A DNA stretch of 64,000 nucleotides, from positions 1,937,662 to 2,001,661 of the forward strand of contig NZ_KK211189.1 in NCBI RefSeq assembly GCF_000620845.1, written 5' to 3'. Below are positions 53,371-63,707 of the stretch, one piece after another. The translations under genes and the position numbers were made by a program. The DNA is from Exiguobacterium marinum DSM 16307 (GTDB lineage: Bacteria > Bacillota > Bacilli > Exiguobacteriales > Exiguobacteriaceae). The notes beneath the pieces were generated by a model, which was not told where the DNA came from, did no database searches, and was given only the letters and a program-made list of their open reading frames with translations. Position 1 is the stretch's first letter. Each line of letters starts with the position of its first letter.

Positions 53371-54150
53371 TCATCCATCTATTTTTTCGTAAAAGAAACT
53401 TTGTTTCATCGCATAGCCATAACGCTTTGGCTGGAAAATTTGTTCGGTTCCACCGACAAATAACATCCCACCAGGACGTAACGCCCGTTGAAACGACGAA
53501 TATACTTTTCCTTTCGCATCTTCTGTGAAGTAAATCAATACATTTCGACAGACGATCAAGTCGAAGTTTCGTTCATATACATCCGCTAATAGGTTATGTT
53601 TTTTGAACGTAACCAGTTGCTTAATTTCGTCTGAGATGAAATAGTCCTCCCCACGACGCGTAAAGTAACGCTTTTGAAACTCAACGGGTAAGTCAATCAG
53701 TGCCCGTTCATGATACTTTCCTTGTTTCGCCTTTTCGATGACGACATCATCTAAATCTGTAGCCATGATTGAAAATTGAGATGGAGCCAAATGTTTTGAC
53801 AGTAACATGGCGAGCGAGTAGGGCTCTTCTCCTGTCGAACAGGCAGCACTCCACACGCGAAGCTTCCCTTTACTCGAACGGATCAAATAAGGCAGAATAT
53901 CCTCTTCTAGCTGTTGCCACCGAATCGGGTTACGGTAAAATTCACTCACATTGATCGTCATCCGGTCAAGAAATTCCTCGTATAACTGACGATCCATATC
54001 CATCGCCTTCAAATATTCAAGGAACGATGCATACCCTTTCTTTTCACGCAAGGCGACCATTCGACGCTTCATCTGCGCCTCTTTATATAAATTCAAGTCA
54101 ATACCAGACTTGATATAAAACTTTTTTACGAAGATGGCATAATCATTCAT
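53371..54150 (-). CDS. cheR: Chemotaxis protein methyltransferase CheR
   Basis: CheR methylates glutamates on chemoreceptors using SAM. The N-terminal helical domain (about residues 1-75) is followed by a Rossmann fold with RVWSAACSTGEEPYSLAM (SAM site), the NLL-x6 region and DLIVCRNVLIYF. The length is 259 aa. It lies 9 nt before aroC, the B. subtilis arrangement. Together with the PilZ gene it suggests a motile organism. Confidence 0.93.
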   Translation of the reverse strand: MNDYAIFVKKFYIKSGIDLNLYKEAQMKRRMVALREKKGYASFLEYLKAMDMDRQLYEEFLDRMTINVSEFYRNPIRWQQLEEDILPYLIRSSKGKLRVWSAACSTGEEPYSLAMLLSKHLAPSQFSIMATDLDDVVIEKAKQGKYHERALIDLPVEFQKRYFTRRGEDYFISDEIKQLVTFKKHNLLADVYERNFDLIVCRNVLIYFTEDAKGKVYSSFQRALRPGGMLFVGGTEQIFQPKRYGYAMKQSFFYEKIDG

Positions 54151-54215
54151 CACCAATTTCAACCTCAATTCTTTCTCATTTCCTCATTCTTCTGAACATA
54201 GGCATTTCAAGGGAA

Positions 54216-54243
54216 TCAAAAAGGGACAGGTTTCCCCGTCCCT
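54216..54243 (-). terminator. Terminator of ndk
   Basis: GGGAC and GTCCC (54223-54242) enclose ten nt, followed by TTTTT on the minus strand. Confidence 0.78.
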
Positions 54244-54250
54244 CGAAAAG

Positions 54251-54670
54251 TCATGAAACGTGTGAGGCGATTTCAGCGAACCAAAGTGCAAGTTCGCGCT
54301 CTGCGCTTGCCACACTATCAGAACCATGAATCACGTTTTGTGACATCGTCGATGCAAAATCGCCGCGAATTGTTCCTGGTTGCGCATCAAGTGGCTTCGT
54401 CTTGCCAATCATAAGACGAGAGACCGCTACGATGTCTTCACCTTCCCATTCCATCGCAACGACCGGACCAGAAGTCAAAAACTCTACCAATTCACCGAAG
54501 AATGGTTTTTCTTTATGCTCTGCATAGTGTGCCTCCGCGACCTCAACTGACGGTGTCACCATTTTGAGACGGTTCAACGTATATCCTTTGTTTTCAAAGC
54601 GTGAGACGATTTCCCCAATCAATCCACGTTTTACCCCATCCGGTTTAACCATTAAAAATGTCTTTTCCAT
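54251..54670 (-). CDS. ndk: Nucleoside diphosphate kinase
   Basis: Ndk equilibrates NTP pools through a phospho-histidine. The active-site segment is [16 protein letters not shown] (His about 114). [18 protein letters not shown] is at the N-terminus. The length of 139 aa is a little short of the usual 148. It has its own terminator and lies downstream of hepT. Confidence 0.95.
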   Translation of the reverse strand: MEKTFLMVKPDGVKRGLIGEIVSRFENKGYTLNRLKMVTPSVEVAEAHYAEHKEKPFFGELVEFLTSGPVVAMEWEGEDIVAVSRLMIGKTKPLDAQPGTIRGDFASTMSQNVIHGSDSVASAERELALWFAEIASHVS

Positions 54671-54761
54671 TCCCCAAATCCCCCTAAGTCAATAAGTGTG
54701 TACGATGTACGTTTTTAGTGTACATGGTCTTTCACATTTTTGAAAGGGGTTCCATGGGAGT

Positions 54762-55724
54762 TTACCATTTACGCTTTCCAATATATTGTGCAATTTCAAT
54801 CAACGATCGCTTATCAGGGACATCTGGCAACCCTTCTAACCGGCTGATGGCACGATTGACATATCGGTCAATCGTGTGTTGACTTCGTTCTAGCGTTCCA
54901 TTTTGTTGCACTTCCCGTACGAGAGACTTCGTCACTTCCGAATCCGTTGACGCGTTCACCCGGCGAAGACGATCATAAAAACCTGGGTCTTCAGAAGAAT
55001 AAAGGAGTGGCAAAGTCTTATGACCGTGTTTTAAATCTTCACCGACTGGTTTGCCGAGTTGAAAGCTTTTCGCCGTAAAATCCAACAAGTCGTCCGTCAT
55101 TTGAAACGCCATGCCGATATCATATCCGAACAGGCTCAACTGTTTCACCACTTGAGGAGATGCTCCTGAAATGACGGCGCCAGCCGCACAACTCGTTTCA
55201 ATCAAAAGAGCAGTCTTTCGTGCAATTCGATCTAAATATCGCTTTGGTGATTGTGCCCATTCGTATTGATCTTGGATTTGATTGATTTCACCTACACAAA
55301 TACGTTCCATCGTATCTGCCATAATTCGCATCACTTGCGGTGACTCAATTTCGGATACGAGACGAATCGCCTCTCCAAATAACGTATTCCCTGTATACAT
55401 CGCCACTGTTTCATCATATCGCTCCATTACGGTCGGTTTTCCGCGACGGAGCATCGCATCATCGATGACGTCGTCATGGACGAGTGATGCCATATGAATC
55501 AACTCAAGACTTGAGGCAACTTTCGTCAAACGGATATCTTTCGTCTCACCGAACCCTGCGCTCAATAGGACGAAGGCTGGTCGGATGCGTTTGCCACCCG
55601 CATCGAGGAGTTGGCGCGATGCTGATTCAATGACGGGGTGGTCCGTCCTGACTCGAGTAGATAAAAATTGATCGATTTGATCAATCTCTCGGTTCATATG
55701 ACGATAAAGTCGCTTCAAAGACAT
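54762..55724 (-). CDS. hepT: Heptaprenyl diphosphate synthase component II
   Basis: The catalytic trans-prenyltransferase subunit makes the menaquinone side chain. The aspartate-rich motifs are LVHDDVIDDAMLRRG (first) and MTDDLLDF (second). GGKRIRPAFVLLS is at the N-terminus. The length is 320 aa. It lies 3 nt after menG in hepS-menG-hepT. Confidence 0.95.
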   Translation of the reverse strand: MSLKRLYRHMNREIDQIDQFLSTRVRTDHPVIESASRQLLDAGGKRIRPAFVLLSAGFGETKDIRLTKVASSLELIHMASLVHDDVIDDAMLRRGKPTVMERYDETVAMYTGNTLFGEAIRLVSEIESPQVMRIMADTMERICVGEINQIQDQYEWAQSPKRYLDRIARKTALLIETSCAAGAVISGASPQVVKQLSLFGYDIGMAFQMTDDLLDFTAKSFQLGKPVGEDLKHGHKTLPLLYSSEDPGFYDRLRRVNASTDSEVTKSLVREVQQNGTLERSQHTIDRYVNRAISRLEGLPDVPDKRSLIEIAQYIGKRKW

Positions 55725-55727
55725 GTT

Positions 55728-56429
55728 TCACCACTTCTTTCCTAGATGCATGGCACATGCACCTCCGGAGAATGTCTTCACTTCGACTTGTTCAAACCCG
55801 GCCTCTTCGAACATGCGTTTGAGCTTCAAACGATCCGGAAATTGGTCGGTCGATTCTTGGAGCCACTTATACTGATCATATGACCCGGCAAACATTTTAC
55901 CGAATAACGGCATGACCGTCCCAAAATAAAATCGATACAATTCTTTAAAGACCGGTGCTGTCGGTTGGCTTGTCTCAAGACAGACGACCGTCCCTCCCGG
56001 TTTCAAGACCCGATGCATTTCATGCAATACCGTCATGTAATCCGGAACGTTCCGCAGTCCAAATCCGATCGTGACGTAATCAAATGAGTGATCTCCAAAT
56101 GGCAGTGCCATCGCATTGCCGTGAAGTAACTCGATGTTCGACCATGATTTCACCTTTTCTTCTCCAACTTTTAGCATGTTTTCTGAAAAGTCGAGACCTT
56201 TGACGACACCCGTATTTCCGGCAGCGTTCGCCAATTGAATCGTCCAGTCGGCTGTCCCGCAACAAACATCTAGACATTTAGCCCCCGGAAAGACGTTCAT
56301 TTTTTTCATCGTTGTCCGTCGCCACCATTTATGAAGTCGGAAGCTGATAATCGAGTTCATCGTATCGTAGCTAGGAGAAATGGACTGAAATACTTCGTAT
56401 ACTTTTTGCTCTTTTTCTATCGGTTGCAA
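55728..56429 (-). CDS. menG: Demethylmenaquinone methyltransferase
   Basis: The UbiE/MenG SAM methyltransferase performs the last step of menaquinone synthesis. It shows [14 protein letters not shown] (SAM motif I) and [10 protein letters not shown]. The length is 233 aa. The start is a TTG at 56429 with AGGATG about 7 nt upstream. It lies between hepS and hepT. Confidence 0.94.
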   Translation of the reverse strand: MQPIEKEQKVYEVFQSISPSYDTMNSIISFRLHKWWRRTTMKKMNVFPGAKCLDVCCGTADWTIQLANAAGNTGVVKGLDFSENMLKVGEEKVKSWSNIELLHGNAMALPFGDHSFDYVTIGFGLRNVPDYMTVLHEMHRVLKPGGTVVCLETSQPTAPVFKELYRFYFGTVMPLFGKMFAGSYDQYKWLQESTDQFPDRLKLKRMFEEAGFEQVEVKTFSGGACAMHLGKKW

Positions 56430-56449
56430 CGTGTAACATCCTTTCCGTT

Positions 56450-57022
56450 CTAAGCGACCGCATATGCGAGCAACGTCGTCAGTTGCTCTTTTTGGTCTTG
56501 CCTGAGGGTTGTCGCTTTCTTTTCAATCACTTGTTTCCCACTCGTTGTTAAATAAGGTTGTTTAATCAATTCGGAAAGTGTTTGAATCAATCCGATGTTT
56601 GCTTCAAGCCAAACAGTCATCGAGGCGTTCTTCTCGAGCAACAAGGTACACTTCGCCGCATTGACGCGCTGTACGGACTGCCCAAACCGGTCACCATATG
56701 ACGATGGAAAGTCTGTCAAGATTTTATAAAACTGAGCCGAAGCAAAGTCGCCAGCGAGCACTTTTAATTGGCGGGCTAGAGACCCTCTCGGACTACTGTT
56801 CACTTGATCGTGTAATTCGAGCGCTTGATGTGCAAAATAGGTTGCCATCACGAGTTGTCGATGCTCAATCGATTCCAAATCAATCATCTCGACCATCCAA
56901 CGAAGCAACAGCATGTCGATGGCTGGTACCACCTCGTGTTTCGTCAAATAGGGATGATTCATACGTGTTTCGATTTGACGAGCAAGGTCTGTGACAACAA
57001 ATTCATTTGTCAACTTTTCCAT
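56450..57022 (-). CDS. hepS: Heptaprenyl diphosphate synthase component I
   Basis: HepS is the small, non-catalytic subunit that HepT needs to set chain length. The 190-aa helical protein has [11 protein letters not shown] and [12 protein letters not shown]; sequence conservation in the family is low, so identification rests partly on position before menG-hepT. The ATG at 57022 has GAGGGGGG upstream. The mtrB gene between hup and hepS in B. subtilis is absent. Confidence 0.85.
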   Translation of the reverse strand: MEKLTNEFVVTDLARQIETRMNHPYLTKHEVVPAIDMLLLRWMVEMIDLESIEHRQLVMATYFAHQALELHDQVNSSPRGSLARQLKVLAGDFASAQFYKILTDFPSSYGDRFGQSVQRVNAAKCTLLLEKNASMTVWLEANIGLIQTLSELIKQPYLTTSGKQVIEKKATTLRQDQKEQLTTLLAYAVA

Positions 57023-57111
57023 GCTATCCCCCCTCGCCCACTTCATTGTCATTCTGACATAGTATAGCACATTTTTGTCACATTCACGTCATTCGAACTC
57101 GCAAACACAAC

Positions 57112-57134
57112 AAAAAAGCCGCCTATCGGCGACT
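57112..57134 (-). terminator. Terminator of hup
   Basis: AGCCGCC and GGCGACT pair as a 7-bp stem with one G-U, loop TATC, then TTTTTT on the minus strand. Confidence 0.8.
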
Positions 57135-57147
57135 TATGTATTGCAGA

Positions 57148-57420
57148 TTACTTGACCGCATCTTTGAGCGCTTTACCTGCTTTAAATGCAGGAACTTTAC
57201 TCGCTGGGATTTCGATATCTTCTTTTGTACGTGGGTTACGACCTTTACGGGCAGCACGCTCACGAACTTCAAAAGTACCAAAACCGATCAATTGAATTTT
57301 CTCACCGTTTTGGAGTGCTTCAGTGATTGATTCAAACGTAGCTTCTACGATTTTCGTTGCTTCTTTTTTAGAAACATCGGCTTTCTCAGTAACAGCTTGG
57401 ATCAATTCAGTTTTGTTCAT
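57148..57420 (-). CDS. hup: DNA-binding protein HU
   Basis: The 90-aa nucleoid protein has the DNA-binding arm [20 protein letters not shown] and the helical N-terminus [27 protein letters not shown] precedes the start; the ATG at 57420 is preceded by an in-frame GTG. A strong promoter lies at 57459-57487. It is the only HU gene in the window. Confidence 0.96.
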   Translation of the reverse strand: MNKTELIQAVTEKADVSKKEATKIVEATFESITEALQNGEKIQLIGFGTFEVRERAARKGRNPRTKEDIEIPASKVPAFKAGKALKDAVK

Positions 57421-57458
57421 CACGATTCACCTCCTCTCACAGGGAGTTTACGGGATTA

Positions 57459-57487
57459 ATCATATCGTACAAACGTTGATATGACAA
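57459..57487 (-). promoter_or_regulatory. SigA promoter of hup
   Basis: The minus strand reads TTGTCA, a 17-nt spacer and TATGAT, ending about 38 nt before the HU start. Confidence 0.75.
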
Positions 57488-57529
57488 CATTTTTTGCATG
57501 ATTTCATGACATTCACTATCAAAACAAGC

Positions 57530-58240
57530 TCAATTGTTTAAAAAAACGACTTCTCCTTGTTCATCTATTGTATAACCTTGAGAATAAGCTGGGGCAAATG
57601 GAGCATCTATATAGAGCAAATAACGAATATCATCACCGATTTTTGGCGACTCATCCGTCTTTTGAAGCGCTTCTTCCACATCTTTTCGATAGTCTACAAA
57701 AAGTTGTCCCGTGCCATCTACATAGATTGGAAGCTCCCGATCAGAGTAAGGGCTTGGAATGACCGGTTCCTCCGTGATAAAGATTTTATCGTAGTCTAGT
57801 GTGAACTGATTCTTGCCGAGTGATCCATCGAACGGAAATTTCCCCTCTTTTGCTCGGAAAGCATTGATGTTTGTTTGAAGTTGCTGTAACCGCTCCGAGA
57901 CACGTAAATCAATTAATTTCACAGTCGGTTCAGTCTCGACGTCAACGAGAATATATTGGAATAATCCACCACCCTCGAAACTGTTCGCCGGCGGGTCAGA
58001 CAAGTACCCAGGGACGAGACGTGAAAATTCGATTGGGTAACGCTCCATAAGAGGCGTTTCCGCCGGTTTCGTCTTAATCGGCAACACGCCGGATTGTTCA
58101 CGATACGCATCGACCGCACTTTGTACGGTAGTTAATTGATTTTCATACGGAACATTATTCGTCCGTTCCGATTCAGGAAACATACAACCTGCCAACAGAG
58201 TCGTCAGTACCAAACTGACAGCGATGATCATCTTTTTCAT
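57530..58240 (-). CDS. yphF: Lipoprotein, YphF-like
   Basis: The 236-aa protein has a lipoprotein signal peptide with lipobox LLAGC (Cys about 19) and a mature domain that contains two similar segments, TVQSAVDAYREQSGVLPI and LQTNINAFRAKEGKFPFD, suggesting an internal duplication. Position between hup and gpsA matches B. subtilis YphF. Function is unknown. The ATG at 58240 has GGGAGG upstream; the frame runs further upstream but would remove the signal peptide from the N-terminus. Confidence 0.8.
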   Translation of the reverse strand: MKKMIIAVSLVLTTLLAGCMFPESERTNNVPYENQLTTVQSAVDAYREQSGVLPIKTKPAETPLMERYPIEFSRLVPGYLSDPPANSFEGGGLFQYILVDVETEPTVKLIDLRVSERLQQLQTNINAFRAKEGKFPFDGSLGKNQFTLDYDKIFITEEPVIPSPYSDRELPIYVDGTGQLFVDYRKDVEEALQKTDESPKIGDDIRYLLYIDAPFAPAYSQGYTIDEQGEVVFLNN

Positions 58241-58245
58241 AACGT

Positions 58246-58446
58246 TTATCCTCCCGTCGGTCCTGAGACGACGACAAAAATCATAATAACAGTCCCAAAC
58301 AAGAAAATGATGAACGCGATTATTCTTACAAGAGTCGCAAACCAACCGGTCAGTTTCGTATGACTGATGGCGACCATTAATGCAGCAACGGCAAAAGCAC
58401 CGATCCCTGCAAATGAAATCCACATTTTGATGAGTGACGGTGTCAC
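58246..58446 (-). CDS. yphE: DUF2768 small membrane protein (YphE)
   Basis: The 66-aa protein has two membrane helices separated by a short SHTKLTGW loop. It matches DUF2768/YphE by length and position. The GTG at 58446 (VTPSLIKMW) has GGGGG 6 nt upstream, so the longer N-terminus is rejected. It lies 5 nt before yphF and is co-transcribed with it. Confidence 0.8.
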   Translation of the reverse strand: MTPSLIKMWISFAGIGAFAVAALMVAISHTKLTGWFATLVRIIAFIIFLFGTVIMIFVVVSGPTGG

Positions 58447-58492
58447 GTCTATCCCCCTACTTTCTCTATGTTCTCCAGACTTCAAGTTTAGC

Positions 58493-58531
58493 AAAAAAAA
58501 GCGAGGAACTGAACGAAAACGTCAGCCCCTC
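58493..58531 (-). terminator. Terminator of der-gpsA
   Basis: GAGGAACTGA and TCAGCCCCTC pair over 10 bp with two G-U pairs on the minus-strand RNA, followed by eight T's. Confidence 0.82.
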
Positions 58532-58543
58532 TTCAAACCATTC

Positions 58544-59569
58544 TTATTCTTCGAAATGAAAGACTTGTTCCATCTCGTGCTTTTGTGGTCGTCTCATTAG
58601 TTTTTTCACTTCATCATGAGGGCTCTTGCCTTCGAACAACACATTATAAAGTGCTTCCGTGATCGGCATCTCGACACCTGCATCTTTCGCAAGAAAGTGA
58701 GCCGCCTCACAAGCCCGAACACCTTCGACGACCATTCCCATATTGCCTAGAACGTCTTCAAGCTTCTCACCGCGTCCAATCGCATTTCCCGCTCGCCAGT
58801 TTCGACTATGTTGTGACGTTGCTGTCACAATCAAGTCTCCGATTCCAGTGAGGCCCGAGAAAGAAGCAGGGTTCGCACCGAGTTTCACGCCAAGCCTTGC
58901 AATTTCAACAATCCCACGGGTCATGAGGGCTGCTTTCGCATTATCCCCATAGCCAAGTCCGTCTGTCATTCCGGCAGCGAGGGCGATGATATTTTTGAGC
59001 GCTCCGCCATATTCAGCACCAACGACGTCTGAGTTCAAGTACACACGGAACTGATCGTTTGTGAGCAACTCCTGCACTTCGTCCGCGACATCGAGGTCCT
59101 CACAGGCGATCGTGATGGTCGTCGGTTTTCGAACCGCGACCTCCTCCGCATGTGTCGGACCTGTCAATACGCCGATTGCCCGGCGTTTCGATGGTTCGAT
59201 TTCTTCTGCGATGATTTCTGAGAGACGCTTATGCGTCTTCGGTTCAATCCCCTTCGCGGCATGGACAATCGTGACAGGCTTCGTCAACAGCGAGTTTAGC
59301 TCTTTTGAGACCGGACGAATTGCCGAACTCGGGACGACAAGAAAGACGATGCTACGATCGTCGAGCGCTTCTTTCATATCCGTCGTCGCACGAATCGATT
59401 CCGGTAATGGCGCATCTTTCAAATAAAACGAGTTGGTGTGCGACGAGTTGATCTCATCGACATGTTCCTGTTCACGTCCATAGAGCAGGACATCGTGTCC
59501 ATTATCCGCTAAGACGAGCGAGATGGCCGTTCCCCAGCTTCCCGCTCCTATGACAGCTACGTTTGCCAT
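58544..59569 (-). CDS. gpsA: Glycerol-3-phosphate dehydrogenase [NAD(P)+]
   Basis: GpsA reduces dihydroxyacetone phosphate to sn-glycerol-3-phosphate for phospholipids. The NAD-binding VIGAGSWGTAISLVL is at the N-terminus, the catalytic lysine in GGALKNIIALAAG, and NAKAALMTRG follows. The length is 341 aa. It lies 17 nt after der. The ATG at 59569 has GGGGGTG 6 nt upstream. Confidence 0.96.
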   Translation of the reverse strand: MANVAVIGAGSWGTAISLVLADNGHDVLLYGREQEHVDEINSSHTNSFYLKDAPLPESIRATTDMKEALDDRSIVFLVVPSSAIRPVSKELNSLLTKPVTIVHAAKGIEPKTHKRLSEIIAEEIEPSKRRAIGVLTGPTHAEEVAVRKPTTITIACEDLDVADEVQELLTNDQFRVYLNSDVVGAEYGGALKNIIALAAGMTDGLGYGDNAKAALMTRGIVEIARLGVKLGANPASFSGLTGIGDLIVTATSQHSRNWRAGNAIGRGEKLEDVLGNMGMVVEGVRACEAAHFLAKDAGVEMPITEALYNVLFEGKSPHDEVKKLMRRPQKHEMEQVFHFEE

Positions 59570-59586
59570 AAGTGGCACCCCCGTTA

Positions 59587-60897
<1,311 letters not shown>

Positions 60898-60993
60898 AAC
60901 AACACCTCACTAACTTTCTATCAAAATTTCATCATTTCATCATTTCGAAACGCAACTTACCTATCATATCACAGGCAAAATTAAGTGACCATA

Positions 60994-61023
60994 CAAAAAG
61001 AAGCGGGAGTATGACTCCCGCTT
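60994..61023 (-). terminator. Terminator of the S1-like gene
   Basis: AAGCGGGAGT and ACTCCCGCTT enclose ATG, followed by CTTTTTG on the minus strand. Confidence 0.86.
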
Positions 61024-61034
61024 GAACGATCATC

Positions 61035-62183
61035 TTATTTTGAGTCGTCCGAAGAGTCATCCCCTGTCAATTCAGAAACAGAGAATCCTCCTTGGTCGCT
61101 ATATTCATCGAGCAACGCTTGGTCATCATCTTGACGAGTCGGTTCAGATGATTCGAGTGCACGCATCGACAATGAGATTTTCTTATCGTCAAGATGAACG
61201 TCCAACACTTTCACTTTCACTTCCTGGCCTTCTGACAATACTTCAGATGGCGTTGCGATGTGACGATTCGCAATTTGTGAGATATGAAGGAGTCCTTCCA
61301 CTTGCGGCGCGACTTCAACGAACGCACCGAACGTTACGAGACGTTTGACCGTTCCTTCAATCACGTCCCCTGGTTGGATTTTCCCTTCGATGGTTTCCCA
61401 CGGGCCTGGTTGCGTTTCTTTAATCGAAAGTTTCACTTTTTCATTATCTAAATCGAGTCCGAGAACTTTCACTTTGACACGATCGCCTTCTGTTACGACA
61501 TCGCTCGGCTTCTCGACACGGCTATGAGCCATTTCAGAGATGTGAACGAGACCGTCCACGCCACCGATATCGACGAACGCACCGAAATCTGTCAATCGTT
61601 GAACCGTTCCTTCGATTACTTGACCAACTTCAAGCGATTCGAGCGTTTCCGATTTCTTCGCGCTCATTTCTGCTTCGACAACTGCTTTATGTGACAAGAT
61701 GACGCGATTTTTTTCGCGGTCAATCTCGACGACTTTTACGGTAATTGGATTGTTCAAGTATGACGAGAAGTCTTCAACGAAGTGACTTTCGACAAGGGAT
61801 GCAGGGATAAACCCACGAATTCCGATATCGACGACAAGGCCACCTTTGACCTTATCTTTTACCATCACTTCAAACACTTCACCCGATTCGAATTTTTCGA
61901 CGATTCGATCCCAAGCTGCTTCGGCATCGACGTCCTTTTTCGAAACGACCACTTCTTCGTCCGTGACTTTTTTTACTTTGACACGAATCTCGTCGTTCAC
62001 TTGGAGTGATTCGTTTAAATCGTCTAGATGCATGCTTGATACTTCGCTAATTGGCAAAATCGCTTCGGTTTTATAACCGATATCGATCAGCGCTTGCTTA
62101 TCCTCGATTTTGACGACTGTTCCGGTCACAATCTGACCACGATTAATTTCAAAATCAGGCATATCTTTCATTTCTTCGACCAT
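61035..62183 (-). CDS. rpsA: Ribosomal protein S1-like protein (YpfD)
   Basis: The 382-aa protein consists of four S1 RNA-binding domains, as in B. subtilis YpfD, against six in E. coli S1. Domain openings are visible as GQIVTGTVVKIEDKQALIDI, GEVFEVMVKDKVKGGLVVDI, GQVIEGTVQRLTDFGAFVDI and GDVIEGTVKRLVTFGAFVEV. An acidic, Ser/Asp-rich tail follows. It likely assists mRNA binding or ribosome function. A hairpin lies in its 5' region (62212-62234). Confidence 0.93.
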   Translation of the reverse strand: MVEEMKDMPDFEINRGQIVTGTVVKIEDKQALIDIGYKTEAILPISEVSSMHLDDLNESLQVNDEIRVKVKKVTDEEVVVSKKDVDAEAAWDRIVEKFESGEVFEVMVKDKVKGGLVVDIGIRGFIPASLVESHFVEDFSSYLNNPITVKVVEIDREKNRVILSHKAVVEAEMSAKKSETLESLEVGQVIEGTVQRLTDFGAFVDIGGVDGLVHISEMAHSRVEKPSDVVTEGDRVKVKVLGLDLDNEKVKLSIKETQPGPWETIEGKIQPGDVIEGTVKRLVTFGAFVEVAPQVEGLLHISQIANRHIATPSEVLSEGQEVKVKVLDVHLDDKKISLSMRALESSEPTRQDDDQALLDEYSDQGGFSVSELTGDDSSDDSK

Positions 62184-62211
62184 TCCAACACTACCCCCTC
62201 ACGATGAGTAC

Positions 62212-62234
62212 AAAAAGGAGCGCCATAAGGCGCT
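62212..62234 (-). terminator. Hairpin between plsC and the S1-like gene
   Basis: AGCGCC and GGCGCT enclose ATAA, followed by CCTTTTTG on the minus strand. It can terminate cmk-plsC. A TATACT hexamer at 62242-62247 (minus strand) just before it, with TTGACA 23 nt further up, could also start an RNA whose 5' end is this hairpin. Confidence 0.6.
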
Positions 62235-62338
62235 TACACCTAGTATAAATCTCTTATAATTCCGAGAATTTGTCAAGGCGTTATGAAGATTGTACCTCTA
62301 TTGAAAGAAGTTTAAACCTCAATTCCGTAATCCTTTCC

Positions 62339-62962
62339 TCACTTCGTGAGTGAATGCTTTAAATAGAGGTCAGCAATCGTATCCATGATCAAATCGGACG
62401 CTTCTTGCGCACTTGCCTTACGTGCTTTCAGTTCTGACAAGTCAATCGGCTTTCCGATGATGACGCGGAGTTTCGCACGAAACTTGTATTTCCCAATGAT
62501 GGCAATCGGTAAGATGTGCGCCTCCGAACGCATCGCAAAGAATCCGACACCCGCTTGTGCCTTCCCGAGCGTACCGTCTTTTGATCGCGTTCCTTCCGGA
62601 AAGATAGAGATGACTTCATCCTCTTTCAACTTTTGAAGCACGACACGAAGTGCTTGACGGTCACCTTCCCCACGTGACACCGGAATCTGACCTGCCCGCT
62701 TCAAAATATGCTTCAATACCGGAACACTAAAAAGTTCCTTCTTGGCAAAAAATCGGAGCGGACGCTGCTTTGGAATGGCGCACGCGAGAAGCACGGGATC
62801 CCAATTCGATTGGTGATTCGAGCAGACGAGAATCGACCCGTCCATAGGGACATTCTCTCGTCCGATAAATTCGACTCTGAATAATGCCCGTTGAATGACG
62901 TTCACGACGGCTGTTGCCAGCCGATACATACCGAACGGTCCATTGTTTAATGGTTTACTCAT
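62339..62962 (-). CDS. plsC: 1-acyl-sn-glycerol-3-phosphate acyltransferase
   Basis: The membrane-associated acyltransferase makes phosphatidic acid. It has the catalytic HX4D as NHQSNWD (H50, D55) and the phosphate-binding FPEGTRSKDG. An amphipathic or membrane N-terminus precedes these. The length is 207 aa. The ATG overlaps the cmk stop by 4 nt. Confidence 0.93.
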   Translation of the reverse strand: MSKPLNNGPFGMYRLATAVVNVIQRALFRVEFIGRENVPMDGSILVCSNHQSNWDPVLLACAIPKQRPLRFFAKKELFSVPVLKHILKRAGQIPVSRGEGDRQALRVVLQKLKEDEVISIFPEGTRSKDGTLGKAQAGVGFFAMRSEAHILPIAIIGKYKFRAKLRVIIGKPIDLSELKARKASAQEASDLIMDTIADLYLKHSLTK

Positions 62963-63633
62963 GCTTTCACCTCTTCAATTAATCGTTCGATTGCTTGAAC
63001 AACGCCATCAATCGCCAACGTCGTCGTGTCAAGGAAGTGTGCATCGTCAGCTTGGCGGAGAGGAGCGACTTCACGTTCTGAATCCCGTTTATCACGAAGC
63101 GCTATTTCTTGTTTCAATAGTTCGTAATCACTCGCAATCCCTTTTGACAGGTTTTCTTCGTGACGGCGACGAGCTCGCTCTTCGACCGATGCCGTCATGA
63201 AAACTTTCAAATCGGCATTCGGGAGAACATGCGTCCCGATATCGCGACCGTCCATAACGACCCCACCATGTTTCGCCAAATCGCGTTGTAAATCCATCAA
63301 GGCATCTCGCACTTCCGGTTGGCGTGCGACAAAACTGACGTTATTCGTCACTTCACTCGAGCGAATGACGTTCGTCACTTCCTCCTCTCCATCGAATACA
63401 CGCTGTCCTTCTTCAGAAGGAACGAGTCGAAGCGTCATCTTCTCAATCATCCGAGCAAGTGCAGGTCCATCTTCGAGCGCAATCCCTTCGCTCAGCGCAC
63501 GAAACGTGACTGCCCGATAGATGGCACCTGTATCGATATAGACATATCCCAATTGTTTCGCCAATGACTTGGCGATTGTACTTTTTCCGGCACCCGCCGG
63601 TCCGTCTAAAGCAATTTGTAATGATTTTTTCAT
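62959..63633 (-). CDS. cmk: Cytidylate kinase
   Basis: Cmk phosphorylates CMP and dCMP. The P-loop is DGPAGAGKST (residues 10-19); the CMP-binding insert includes DGRDIGTHVLPNA and the lid TASVEERARRRHEE. The length is 224 aa. The ATG at 63633 has no adjacent ribosome site: AGGAGG lies about 32 nt upstream, separated by a perfect hairpin (63641-63664). The start itself fits the family length. Confidence 0.93.
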   Translation of the reverse strand: MKKSLQIALDGPAGAGKSTIAKSLAKQLGYVYIDTGAIYRAVTFRALSEGIALEDGPALARMIEKMTLRLVPSEEGQRVFDGEEEVTNVIRSSEVTNNVSFVARQPEVRDALMDLQRDLAKHGGVVMDGRDIGTHVLPNADLKVFMTASVEERARRRHEENLSKGIASDYELLKQEIALRDKRDSEREVAPLRQADDAHFLDTTTLAIDGVVQAIERLIEEVKA

Positions 63634-63636
63634 ACA

Positions 63637-63673
63637 AAACGGGTATCGAGTGATCCCGATACCCTCCTCCTCT
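63637..63673 (-). promoter_or_regulatory. Shine-Dalgarno and hairpin before cmk
   Basis: On the minus strand GAGGAGGA is followed directly by GGGTATCG, 8 nt and CGATACCC, then GTTTTGT and the cmk ATG. If the hairpin forms, the ribosome site is 7 nt from the start; if not, it is 31 nt away. The short TTTT also allows a weak terminator for the PilZ gene. Confidence 0.55.
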
Positions 63674-63707
63674 CGGTCAATAATCCCGAGAACATCATAA
63701 CAGTTTT

